From the NCBI GenBank assembly GCA_015832175.1, contig WJXW01000002.1:434001-498000 (forward strand): a stretch of DNA of 64,000 nt, in the 5' to 3' direction. Numbering within the stretch: position 1 is the first letter of the stretch; every line of letters starts with the position of its first letter. Shown piece after piece: positions 32,626 to 43,723 of this stretch. The notes below the pieces were generated by a model. The model searched no databases, was not told where the DNA came from, and saw only the letters and a list, made by a program, of their open reading frames with translations. Origin of the DNA: Paraphaeosphaeria minitans. Taxonomy: Eukaryota > Ascomycota > Dothideomycetes > Pleosporales > Didymosphaeriaceae. The translations under genes were made by a program, and so were the position numbers.

Positions 32626-35600
32626 TGGTGAATTGGCAAGATTCGGCGTCAACATGTTTGGCCAGCGTCTGTTTCGGCCAGGCCTGAAGAAAACGCAGCT
32701 TGAAGGTTTATACGGGGCGTATGCGCAGGATTGCTTTGTGTGTGGTCGAGTGTAAACGCGTCAAGAAGAAGTGGTGTTGGTGCTGGCCTAAAGTTGGTAA
32801 CAAGTGGAAGTACGTCAATCCCCGCGGCGCCTGGCCCGAGCTCACAAACACAACCATGATGTGGGGCAGCAAGGGCTCCAGTCGAACGGTGTCATCAAAT
32901 CTCATTGCCTATAACATAATATCATAATATACAAATAGCATGCCACAAAACGAGAACGGCCGTCAATTCCAAATTCACCCACCCATTCTCTCCGCAAAAA
33001 CCCTTCAAGTTGGTTCTTCAAGTTGGTGTCTGCATCAGATCACGCTCAACTCCACGTGCGAAGAGTTTACTCCGTACGAAGTGTTGATATGTCACGCGGT
33101 TCCTTCATTTGGGGTGGCGACTTGGCAGCGGATGGTCCACGAGTGAAACTGTAATGAATCAGTCTGCTATCCTCCATGACCGTGTTATATATGGCTAAGC
33201 TCACTTGTTCCACATTGTGCCGAACATGCCAACTTTGCCATAAGAGTCTTGCAAACTGGATCTCCTGTTCACACTCGACTCATCCTGCGGCCTCTTCAGT
33301 GCCTCAAGGTTTGCGAATTTGCTTGTGGACGACTGCCAATATTAATCGCGTTGGCAGTATGAATGTGGTTGTCTATCTTACCCTCCTCCGCTCCGATGAT
33401 GGGGAGCCTGTGCTCGAGGTGGTCGATGAATCCGACGATCTACGGTCGACTTCCTGCTTTGGGGCGGTAGGCATCATTGGCGTTGTGTTATCGCCGAAGA
33501 CTTTGTGAGTCTGACTGGAATATTTCTGGTGGAATGGAGAAGGCATGGTGTCTTATGTACGGAAAGGTTCAAGATTTAAGTTCTGATTGTAGCTGTGAAT
33601 GATAGGGTAATGATCGAGAGTCGAGACTCTTAAAATAAAGCAGGACAGCGTAGGCTTGATAAGAGCCATTGTTCAGCTCACCCCACAATGATCCCTAGAG
33701 GAATCGTATGAGCATTACGCCGTGCAGCGCGATCGTACCAATAAGCTGACTGGCTCAGCTTCCCCGCATTGTCCACGACTTAGCTTGGACCCTGGATTAC
33801 AGCATCGTCTATAACATGGAGGAAGGGACTGGTAATCTAACAGCGAATAGCACTGCTGCGAAACGAACTGCTTCCGCCCCAATCTTACCAGCTATGTTCT
33901 TTGCGATGCAGCCGGCATCTAGACTCTCGTGTGATAGGTACAAGCTGCAAACTCTCTTCGACCTTTTCAGCCTGGTGCATACTTATGGTACAGCTGCGGA
34001 GCTTGCTTGCTCCGGGCTTATGAACCGGACCGAATGGTCCTACCTAACAATAATGCTGAACGCATCAGATTAGGAAGGCCTTGCGCGATCCGCAGAAGAG
34101 GCTCGGGAAGTGGCTTTCCCGTCTTCGTGAGATCAACGTCGAGATCAACACCAGGAAAAATGGTAATGAGTCAAGGTGGAGTTATGGTTGCAACAGATCT
34201 GCTGTTTCTTCCGAACGACCAGAGAGGGCTGAAGGTAGGTATTGCGATTGAGACGCAGTACAACCCACTGCTAGCTTGGGACTACCACGAAGAGACCAGC
34301 AGAGTGCCTCTGCCATTGATGTCATTTGACGGGATCTTCCTTCGGGGAGCCCTGACGATCGTCGGACTCGCGTGTGACGGCCGACAATGTGGCTGGGGTG
34401 GGAGTCGCGCCGAGGTGATGTCATAGACACGTGCGAAAAGGCACGTGCAAAGGATCGGTCATGTGATGCTGAAGCCAAGGTTGGAAGGGTTCAAGGCTCT
34501 GTTATGTCAGCAGCTCGGAATAATTCGCTCCCGACGAATTTTTTTCTTGACCACAGCCTCGTCCTCTCCCTTTCAGCAACGACCTCTTCCACACCCCTTC
34601 TCTTTCTTTAAAATTTTGTCAAACTTTGTTGTGATAATCGGTCTGGCGCCTTCCACAATCTTGCTGTGCACATTGGCCGCATAAGAGCATTATGAGGCTC
34701 TTCGCACGTTTGGGCAGCAATCGGCGTTGGGCTTTGAGGGTCAAAGATTGACAGGGACCAAGCCGTAGCTGCCACACCCTTCCCATGTCGGTTTCGGCGC
34801 CTTCCTGAACGGTGCTTCGAGTCGGACCGGTGGTCGGGACTCGTTCCTGACCTGTGCCGGAGCTCATCCTCCTGTCCTCAACCTCCAGCTGCCAGCATCG
34901 CTCTTACGAGGTGGCCTGGAGGAACTAATGCAATCCCCGCACTATGCGACGAACCGCCATGCCGGTGCTTCCAGGAAGCCTCAGTGGCCTTTCCCTAGGC
35001 CAGACAATGGCAGCAGGTATGTAGGCTTGGTTTTCTGCCCACCCACGCTTCCCTGATGAATACACACACATAAGCATAGTTCAACCGAGACCAAAGGTCG
35101 CTGCGGATGAAACTGGATTGTCTTTCGCTCCTATCTGATCACACACATCCATTCCTTTTGCTGCATAACTCACGGAAGCTCGCGCTGACCCTTTAAGCAG
35201 GCTGCATCTTGGTCGACCCTGACAGGCACTTTCGGTGGCACAAAGTCATCGTGGCTCGCTTCAGTGGATCGAGCCTCGTTACCTGGCGGCATGTGTCGAC
35301 ACGCTCGATGACAGCATGTCGTACATTGTAATATGTGTCACCCCCAGCCGGAAGAAACTTGCTCCGTGTAACTGTGATTTGCACGTCCCCTCGTCACTTT
35401 GCCTTTGCTCCATGCCCCAATATGCAGCCCTCTCCGCGCCATTGACGTCCGTCGTCCGCGGCCTGCAAGCGGAAGCAGGACTGCCCCGCCCGTGACAGGA
35501 AGACGGTTGAAGGGAGAGGTGCGCGCATCTAAGTGGCGGAAGAGCCGTCTCAATCAATTTCACACATGGTGCTAGTTCCGCAAGAGCAATGTTCACTATT

Positions 35601-37718
35601 CGTCCGTGATACGTGCTTTATTAGAAGTAGTTTCGTCGGCGTCGCCCTGGTGCTGGACCGAAAAAGCAGGCATGCCAACTTCGCGCCACCCCGGTCGGTG
35701 CCGCAGTCCGCGACGCTGGCGGCGTCATCGAGCCGGCTTGCCAGCTGCCAGTAGAGATGTGCCGTAAGCTTGTCCGTATATTTGACAGACGGTAAGTTTG
35801 ATATGACTTACCGTGTATTTTAGGAGGCGTCACTGCAGGGGTACATGCTGAGCTGGATGAATAGCTCTCTTGCCTACGTTTGTACCCAGATACCATGGCT
35901 TGTGTCTCTAGGACTCCAGAGTTTGTTGTGAAGCCTCTGTATACAATGGTCTGTTTTTCTTTGTACATGAACAAACAAGATAAGCAATTACTAGAGGACG
36001 TACTTAGTACAGAGATAGCGCTCTTGGAGAGCTCTCCCATTAGCTCAATTTACCCTGGCTAAGCTGGAAGTTAGCATTCTGATATACCCAGTACATACGT
36101 AATTTTCAATCGAAATATACGGGATCCGCACATCCCGTTGCCAGTGCGTGCATTTCGACGAGCAGCGAGGATCCTTCCCGCGATTGGCACCTGCCACCGT
36201 GTAACTGAGCACGGATGCGCGCTTCCAAATTGCCAACCCCGGGCTGTGCCTCTGGTGAAGCGCCTGCATATCGCCGCGCCAGCAGTGCAGCACCTCCTGG
36301 AGCGCGCCTCCGAGCAGTGTTCACCCACGGGACGGAGCATGATGCGACCTTCGCACCAGTCGTGCTCGCCCAGCGCGCGAACAACAATAAGAACCTGGCT
36401 CCCCCTTCCAAGCGCCGGCCAATCTGCCCTGGAAGACGAATATGGCCCCACCTTTGGATGCGTTGTCACCGTAGCGCTATCCCGTATTTGTGTCCTCACA
36501 GGCACGCCTGACCGGCCACTCCTCGTGTTTTTGGTTTTCTACTCCCGCCCCCCTTCGTCGCTCTTCTGCCTCGCTCACTCCTACACGACAAACGCACCAC
36601 ACACACCACACACTACCCACACGCAGAGCTCGCCTCTGCCACCGCGACTCAGCGACCTTCTCGACACGCACAAAACTTTGTAGACACACAAGAGCCCTTG
36701 CTCAGGATGTCAATTCGGAGCCCAGACGGAAGCCCTACCAGGTACTTACTGCCCAACGGTTTATTTCTCATGTTCTGCTTTCACACGCACGCAAATTTTG
36801 TTGTATTCGACAGTACTGTATTTTCCCTTGTCTTTTTTTTGAGCCATACAGCACCAAGCCACTGCAACCCGCTATGGAAGCCACAGGATGGACACACTCG
36901 ACCCAGGACTGAACTCCCGTTCCATGGACACTTCAAGGCCGCTTGCTTTCCTGCTCTGTTTTTCCGCGGTTTCCTGTTCTTGTTCTAAGCCGACTGCACT
37001 GTCAGTCTGGAGGCTACTCCACCTGCCCATGCAGCGGCGGTAAGTTCAACCCTATCAGGATGTAAAACTAAGCTCTAAGCGCCGACCTCGGAACTCTGAT
37101 CGTCGACCGCTCAAAAGTCGGTGAGCACGAGGAGCCCTCCAGGTACTGGTCACTTGGCGAGCGTCGCGACTAGTGTATTTCCGACCACGCCAGAGTGGGT
37201 CTAGCAACACGGCACCTGAGAGCAAAGTCGTCTATTATGTTTGTCGACGGACCTTGATGGTGTCCCAGCGTGTCAACACCCCGTAGGATCTAGGACTATC
37301 ACCTACCGGCGCTGCACATGCCATTGATGTTCCATAAGGATACCCAAGGAGAAGCCAGGACACCAGCCCATGATTTGTACCCGGTCAGGACCACGGAGCT
37401 CATGGAAGACACTGCAGATCAAGGCAGCTGTCGACCCTGAAGTACGTATAGAAGGCGCAAATTCGCCTGTCCCCTCCACCTCATTTGATCTTGCACTGAC
37501 ATCTAGCTTCTTTACTAATAGCTACCATGGTGGAGAGTGTTTCCTGTGTTTGCTTCCCCTGTTCTTATCACCTGGAGTCAGAGCATCTTGTGCACTCGCT
37601 ACCACGGATTCGAACCTGCCACTGGAGTCCCGGGATGTTCCATGGAGTGACCACCGGACCGCTACCTTGCTTGCTGACAAGTCGTGACAACCGGTTCAAC
37701 CTCGCGACTGGCCCCAGT
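32626..37718. other. Five-kilobase gene-free stretch ahead of the zinc-finger gene
   Basis: Contains many short open frames on both strands but none with a recognisable family, sustained length or clean splice structure. From about 36.5 to 37.7 kb the sequence is pyrimidine- and CA-rich with several small upstream open frames. It looks like the long promoter and leader typical of fungal developmental regulators. A 33-codon frame at 32654-32755, divergent from USE1, cannot be excluded as a small gene. Confidence 0.45.
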
Positions 37719-39506
37719 ATGTGTCCACGACGATGCACTTCCAGGTATGTAGTGGTGGAAGATGTGATGCTTGAAGTGTGGCTAATACATTGCATCTAGG
37801 GCGCGAGCGACCGAGACGGCTCTACTAACATATGGCTTTTCTTATGTTTTTAGAGCTCTTTTACCTCGTTTTTGTTTTTCGTTCGCGGCACTAACCAATG
37901 ATTTCTAGCGAGTCTGCGTTCGACATAAACCTGGAATTTTCTTTTTGCAATCCCAGCCCGGCCGTTGACATTGCCAAGTGGAGAGAGGACATTTCCGGAC
38001 CAGCCCTTCTTGGACAGGATTTGTTCTCCATGATCGACTTCAAGGATTTCAAGGGAGTCGACGCAACCTCAGAGTACAGCATGGACAGCGCATACCAAAG
38101 CCAGTCAGGCTCCAGCCGACGAGGTGGAGCTTACCAGAGCTCTCCCATCCAGAACCCGACAAACCACTCTTTCATGGACCAAGGCATCTCCCCATCATTG
38201 GCTTCCGACTCCTTCGTGGTCTTCCCGGAGTCTCACGACGTGAACCAGGTTCACAATGCCGGAAACATGGACTTCGGGAACGGATCCCAGTGGTTTGCTA
38301 ATACCTCTTCGGCACAGGACTTCACCACATATTCGCCGTCGATGGCACAACCGATGCAACCCAGCGCTTTCACTGCTTGGGGTCCCAACGAGGTATCGAA
38401 CTACGACTATACCTCGTACAACATGAACAACGAGAACGAGTTCTTCCGATCTCAACACTCACCTCAAAGGCAACTAGCTCAACCCCGCATCGAGACTGCC
38501 GTACGACCGACCTCATACTTCGCTGCTGAGCGTACGTTCAGTCACGCATCCGCACACTCACACTCCTCCACCGGTCGTGCTTCCGTTGCGTCTCCGGTTC
38601 AACAGCTCCAGTCACAATCGTTTGCGGAGACCACGTTCGAATCTCAACAACTAGCTGGCCTAGGGTACGTTTTCATCCTCGTTTTTCGGAGTTCCTATCG
38701 CTAATCACGATGACAGATTCGACACCGCTCAGAGCAACACGCCTTCGGATGAGCTTTTGATGGAGGACAATGAGGAGTTGAAGAGCCTTGAAGAAGAACA
38801 CCACAAGGTAGCAAGGAGCGACCCTCTTTACTTCAAGGAGCCTGACGCAGATGGACTTTATCACTGCCCAAGCGAGGGTGAGAGTGGCTGCAACCACAAG
38901 CCCACGACTCTCAAGTGCAACTACGACAAGTACGTGGACTCTCACTTGAAGCCATTCCGCTGCAAGATCGCCAAGTGCGAGTCCATCCCCTTCTCTTCAA
39001 CTGCATGCCTGCTCCGTCACGAGAGAGAGGCACATGGCATGCACGGTCACGGCGCTCGTCCCAATCTCTGCCACTACGCTGATTGCGAGCGATCCACACC
39101 TGGCCAGGGCTTCCCTCGTCGCTACAACCTCTTCGACCATATGCGTCGCGTGCACGGCTGGCAGGGTGACAAGGACGTTGCATCTGCGTTGGACGGACAG
39201 TCTGGGGCACGCAAGGCCCGCCTCCAGAAGCGCAAGGCCATCGGCACCCCGTCTACCCTGAAGTTGGAGAAGAGGGCCAAGATCAGCAAGGCCGCTCAGC
39301 AGCAGCAGCTTCGTGAGCGCCAGCGCACCAAGCTAAACGTTGAATGGGCGAGCAAAAAACAGTCGATCGCCTCTCTGCTTGGCGACCTGAACGACCTCGG
39401 CGATGTGAGCGAAGCACAAGATGCCCAGCTCCGGCAGGATATCAACGAGTTCTTCGCCCTGCGCGAGAAATACCATACTGCTGTAAAGGAGGAGTTCGCC
39501 GAGTGA
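37719..39506 (+). CDS. C2H2 zinc-finger transcription factor
   Basis: Probable DNA-binding regulator; no characterised orthologue recognised with certainty. Preferred exons: 37719-37744, 37909-38664 and 38717-39506, giving 524 residues. The alternative is an unspliced start at 37898, which gives 518. Residues up to about 255 are Ser/Gln/Asn/Tyr-rich, like an activation domain. Zinc-binding segments follow the second intron: YHCPSEGESGCNHKPTTLKC, then FRCKIAKCESIPF...CLLRHEREAH, then NLCHYADCERS...LFDHMRRVHG. After these come a basic stretch (KARLQKRKAIG), a Gln/Arg-rich helix and an acidic C-terminal helix. The start is uncertain because the 37898 ATG overlaps a good intron 3' end (CTAAC then TTTCTAG). 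Confidence 0.85.
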
Positions 39507-40630
39507 AGGGGTCTCAGACACGTGCGTCACCAGACGGCACGCTAGGTTTGTTCACTGGCTCGATGCCATGCTATTTTCCCGTCAGGACCAGATTGAATGG
39601 CCGACATTGGATCCACTTTTGGAGATTGGATCCTCCCACCTTGGATGTTCTCCACCGACCGGACCCCGGCTGGATTGATTTCCCAAAGCGACGAAGCTCC
39701 GCTTGAGGAGAGGAACGTGCTGCCCTGCCTGGCCCTGCCTCGGGAGGCTTCGGGTCGTGGCAGGTGCGCTTGCGTATTGTTATGCGGTTGGAATTGTTAG
39801 CTGTGCAGTGCTTTCAGAGTGAAGAAGCAGGCGAAGAGGGGAGAAGAGTGTGAGAGAAGAAGTTATATGGCCTTGGATTGTTCGCTGTCTTGTATATATT
39901 TGCCGCGCTATATAGAGTTATCAACGTTGTTTCTCGCACACAATCTCTTCCGTCTGCTGTGATGAGTGTGCACTGCGCTTAGTGTGTATAAGTCTCTAAT
40001 GTTGTTTCTCGCACACAATCTCTTCTGTCTGGTGTGATGAGTGCACTGCGCTTGGTCTGTATGAGTCTCGCCACGAGCACTGTGAGAACCGACGCAGTGT
40101 GTGAGAACCAAGGCAGTGCCAGTACGTCCATGGCAGTACCAGTACATCCATGGCGGAATGGTAGAAGCTGCCGGTCAGCCAGAAGCATGTATGGCTTGGC
40201 TTCGTGATACGATGTTCATATAAGAAGTGGCAGTTCTGAAAGCTTTCAGAAAGGTACAGATCCGACTGCCCTGCAATCCATGTCTCGAGATTGTCCACCG
40301 TCGTCGTGCGTAAACGGACATATGGCAGCTGCCTTTGCGCAAGACTAGCATACGCTCACTGCCATTGATATTCGCTATCGTTAACCGTATAGGTGCGTTG
40401 GTTGGAATCGCGCAAGTGTGGTCAAGCATCATGCCTCGGCCGACTCGCGGGAGCAGCGACAAGAGCGGCATACGTCACCGAGCCAGACCACAGTCGCTGA
40501 CAAGTCTGTGAAATCACCAGATACACGTCGCTGAACCTCGGCGAAGGGCCTCCCCAAACCCCCAATCTTGTGCTTTTGTAATCCTGCTACCGTCTGGGCA
40601 CCATTTTGTTTCGTCCGCCCCGCTGCACAC
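39507..40630. other. Spacer with a 75-bp tandem duplication
   Basis: 3' region of the zinc-finger gene and promoter of the peroxidase gene. Apart from the tandem duplication at 39926-40070 and small GTCCATGGCAGTACCA-type repeats near 40.1 kb, nothing is seen. Confidence 0.5.
39926..40070. repeat. 75-bp tandem duplication, two copies
   Basis: Copies start at 39926 and 40001 with GTTGTTTCTCGCACACAATC and continue alike through TGATGAGTG and CACTGCGCTT. The second copy has a few substitutions and is slightly shorter. Confidence 0.85.
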
Positions 40631-41414
40631 ATGTTCGGTAGCAAATGCACAGCCCCGCTTCGCGCAGCCCCTCGTTCGGTCGCGCACGTCAAACGCTCAT
40701 CGCATCACCGTATTAGAGCCTTCACCACCACACCGCTCACACCGCCACGAAATCCTAGCAATACACCCGTCCGACCCGTGTACACCGCGCATCAGCACAT
40801 CACCTTCTCAACCATGTCCTCCGCCACCTCCTTCTTCGACTTCAAGCCCAAAGACAGTACGCTCCTCGCCTCTCGCCCCTCGCCTCTCGCCCCTCGCCTC
40901 TCGCCCCTCCCTCCCACCTCCCATCCTTCGCAGCTAATCTTCTCCCGCAGAAAAGGGCAACGACTACCCCCTCGCCGCGCTCAAGGGCAAGGTCGTTCTC
41001 GTCATCAACACCGCCTCAAAATGCGGCTTTACACCCCAGTTTGAAGGCCTCGAGAAGCTCTACAAGGACGTCCACGCAGCGCACCCCGACTTCGAGATCC
41101 TCGGCTTCCCGTGCAACCAGTTCGGTGGGCAGGACCCGGGCTCCAACGACGAGATCCAGAGCTTCTGCCAAGTCAACTACGGCGTGACGTTCCCCGTGCT
41201 CGGCAAAGTCGATGTCAACGGCGACAAGGCGGATCCCGTGTTTGAGTGGCTGAAGAGCGAGAAGCCTGGGCTCATGGGGCTTAAGAGGGTGAAGTGGAAC
41301 TTTGAGAAGTTCCTCATTGGCAGGGACGGAAAGGTTATCGGAAGGTGGGCGTCGACGACTAAGCCTGAGACGCTGAAGGCGGATATCGAGAAGGCGCTCA
41401 AGGCGTCCAAGTGA
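40631..41414 (+). CDS. HYR1: Glutathione peroxidase / thioredoxin peroxidase (HYR1-type), two candidate starts
   Basis: Reduces hydroperoxides using thioredoxin; in yeast Hyr1/Gpx3 it also senses peroxide for Yap1 (family knowledge). Exons 40631-40856 and 40951-41414. From the start at 40814 (MSSATSFFDF) the product is 168 residues, the usual cytosolic length. From the in-frame ATG at 40631 it is 229, with an Arg-rich, acid-free leader (MFGSKCTAPLRAAPRSVAHV) like a mitochondrial presequence. The peroxidatic Cys is Cys39 of the short form in NTASKCGF. The resolving region GFPCNQFGGQDPG and the WNFEKFLI motif are present. The 94-bp intron contains three tandem copies of a CTCGCC-rich 14-bp unit. 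Confidence 0.93.
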
Positions 41415-41669
41415 GGGGAGGGGCGGATGAAATAGCTTGACCGAACGATACCACGACTGTAGCTTGCGTAGGGAATTTGAACCAGTACTACGATAAGCTG
41501 TACCGTGCATGCACTCTTTCGCAGCGCTGCCCACTCTGTCACTCGTAGCGTTCCAAATGTTGGAAAACTGGGGACCTACCTAAGCGCACCACGCCCAAGC
41601 TCCAGCTCTACATCACATCACATCACATGGTAGCTTCACTTCACATCACAACCTCCACGCACTCCCGCC

Positions 41670-42944
41670 ATGCCCACAGCAGACCCTCCCGCACCGCCCG
41701 CCCTCGCCGCCAAAATACCCAAACTCGCACCCCGAAAACGCACCTCTGACCGCGTGCCGCCCACCGCCCCTCCCCCACCAACACACGCACTCCCGCCGCC
41801 GCCAGACCTCGCCTCCCACACCTACACCCCGCCCTCACGACGCATACTCAGCCCCGCCGACCACGCACTGTTCCTCGCCAGCCCGACATGCAACCTCGTC
41901 ACAGGCTTCATCTTCGGCGTCTCCGACAGCGTGCGCGACAGGCCGGTTAGCAGCCTCAGCGCAGCCGACACGTCGCCCGTGGTCGACAGCATCGTGCACA
42001 TGTTCGACTCGGCAGAGGAAATCCTGGAGAAGAATCCGCCCGAGGACACAGGCAGCCGCTTCGGCAACCCCGTCTTCCGCACCTTTCTAGACGACGTCTC
42101 CGCCGCGCTGCCGTCCTGGCACGCCTCCCTCGGTCTCGACGACGAAGCGCAAGTCGCCGAAATCTCGGTCTACCTGCACAACGCGTTTGGCAACAAGCGC
42201 CGCATCGACTACGGCTCCGGCCACGAGCTCAATTTCTTCCTGTGGCTACTGTGTCTGAACCGGCTTGCGCTGCTGCCCAGCCCGACCTTCCCCGCGCTCG
42301 CGCTGCGCATACTGCCGCGCTACCTGCGCCTCATGCGGAGGATCCAGGGCGCGTACTACCTCGAGCCCGCGGGGAGCCATGGCGTCTGGGGGCTCGACGA
42401 CTACCAGTTCCTCCCGTTCCTGTTCGGCGCCGCCCAGCTGCTGCACCACCCCTACATCACGCCCAAGGCGATCCACAACGCGCTTGTGCTGGAGGAGGAG
42501 CGCGGCGAGTTTCTGTACCTCGACCAGGTGGCGTACGTGAACGGCGTGAAGAACGTGGATGGCTTGAGGTGGCACAGTCCGATGCTCGACGACATCTCCT
42601 CGGCGCGCGACTGGGGCAAGATCGAGGGCGGCATGCGGAAGATGTTCGTCAAGGAGATCCTGGGCAAGCTGCCCGTCATGCAGCACTTCCTCTTCGGGTC
42701 GCTGATACCAGCCGAGGCGGGCATGTCTCGCGAGGAGGACTTTGGCCTGCAGGACGAAGACGACGACGACGACGTCGAGGGCGGCGAGCTCAGCGTGTTC
42801 AGCGATGAGGACGGGAAGAGACATGTGCACGCGAGCAAAGGCTGGGGCGACTGCTGCGGGATCCGGGTCCCCGCCGCAGTGGGTGCCGAAGGCGAAGAGC
42901 GGAAAGGCGGCCTGCAGCGCCTCCGTCGCGTGCCCTTCGATTAG
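41670..42944 (+). CDS. Serine/threonine-protein phosphatase 2A activator (PTPA, RRD/YPA family)
   Basis: ATP-dependent chaperone that activates PP2A-type phosphatases, also described as a peptidyl-prolyl isomerase (family knowledge). A single exon of 424 residues. The first 50 residues are Pro/Ala-rich. The family core starts near SPADHALFLASP and includes EISVYLHNAFGNKRRIDYGSGHE split over adjacent strands, and GVWGLDDYQFLPFLFG, the nucleotide-binding stretch. The C-terminal GWGDCCGIRVP motif is diagnostic. An acidic loop (DEDDDDDVEGGE) precedes it. I cannot assign it to RRD1 or RRD2. GC content is higher than in the neighbours. Confidence 0.94.
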   Translation: MPTADPPAPPALAAKIPKLAPRKRTSDRVPPTAPPPPTHALPPPPDLASHTYTPPSRRILSPADHALFLASPTCNLVTGFIFGVSDSVRDRPVSSLSAADTSPVVDSIVHMFDSAEEILEKNPPEDTGSRFGNPVFRTFLDDVSAALPSWHASLGLDDEAQVAEISVYLHNAFGNKRRIDYGSGHELNFFLWLLCLNRLALLPSPTFPALALRILPRYLRLMRRIQGAYYLEPAGSHGVWGLDDYQFLPFLFGAAQLLHHPYITPKAIHNALVLEEERGEFLYLDQVAYVNGVKNVDGLRWHSPMLDDISSARDWGKIEGGMRKMFVKEILGKLPVMQHFLFGSLIPAEAGMSREEDFGLQDEDDDDDVEGGELSVFSDEDGKRHVHASKGWGDCCGIRVPAAVGAEGEERKGGLQRLRRVPFD

Positions 42945-43723
42945 TCTAGGTAGACTAGTCTAGCATCTTGCTGGATGCATCCCGCATAGGCGTCTTCGGT
43001 GGTCTACCTACACTTGCTGGTGACTGTGACCGTGCCTATGCCTACACAGTAGACCACCGTGGCCGCACGTAGATTATTCCCAGAATGATCGAACAAGACC
43101 AAAAAAAAACAGTTCCTGCCAGTCGATCGTGTAGACTACCCACGTCTTCGGCGTCCCCGACCGAAATCATCTCATGCATTGCAAAAAAAAAAAAATTATC
43201 ATCATCCAAGCTCCCGATGAATATCGTACATGCACCTAAACCCCCGACAGGTACGCAGAACGTCCCGTCCTCTTCGCTCGACTGCAATGCGTTCAAAGGC
43301 ATACCTCTCTCCCCGCGCACGATATCGCGCGGGTGCATCTTCCGTCCTTCTTCCTTCCTTACTTCCTTTCTTTCTTCCTCTCTTCTTTGCTTGTCTATCA
43401 GCCAGCAATCCTCAAACCGAAGCGTGCTCCAAATCCCTCCGTAGCGCACGTTTCGCTTCGCGTGTCCCCGTCCCAAGATGACAACCCACCTGCTCCATCC
43501 GACGCCTGTACAAAGCCACCGCCCTATACATATGCAAGCGCACCTCGACGTATGCACAAAATGGCAAAAAAAAAGTCTCAATTACCCCCCAAGAAAAAAT
43601 GTGCCGATATATAATGCAACAAGGGGGCGCAAAAAGCAAAAAAAGACCAACCCGGTCGCTTCTCCGCTTCTGGCTGTTTCATGCCACCCCGCCCCTCTAG
43701 GTACGCGGCCCATGCGAGAGTTT
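42945..43723. other. Convergent spacer between PTPA and the SLC35-type transporter
   Basis: Two 3' untranslated regions with several poly-A runs (43100, 43180, 43565). No gene seen. Confidence 0.6.

Noticed and set aside
32654..32755. Possible small gene divergent from USE1 (MFGQRLFRPGLKKTQLEGLY)
   Set aside because: The peptide looks somewhat natural, but it stops after 33 codons and I found no splice that extends it into a known family.
37595..37625. tRNA B-box-like GGTTCGAATCC on the minus strand
   Set aside because: The bases around it do not form a T-stem and no A-box or acceptor stem is found at the right distance.
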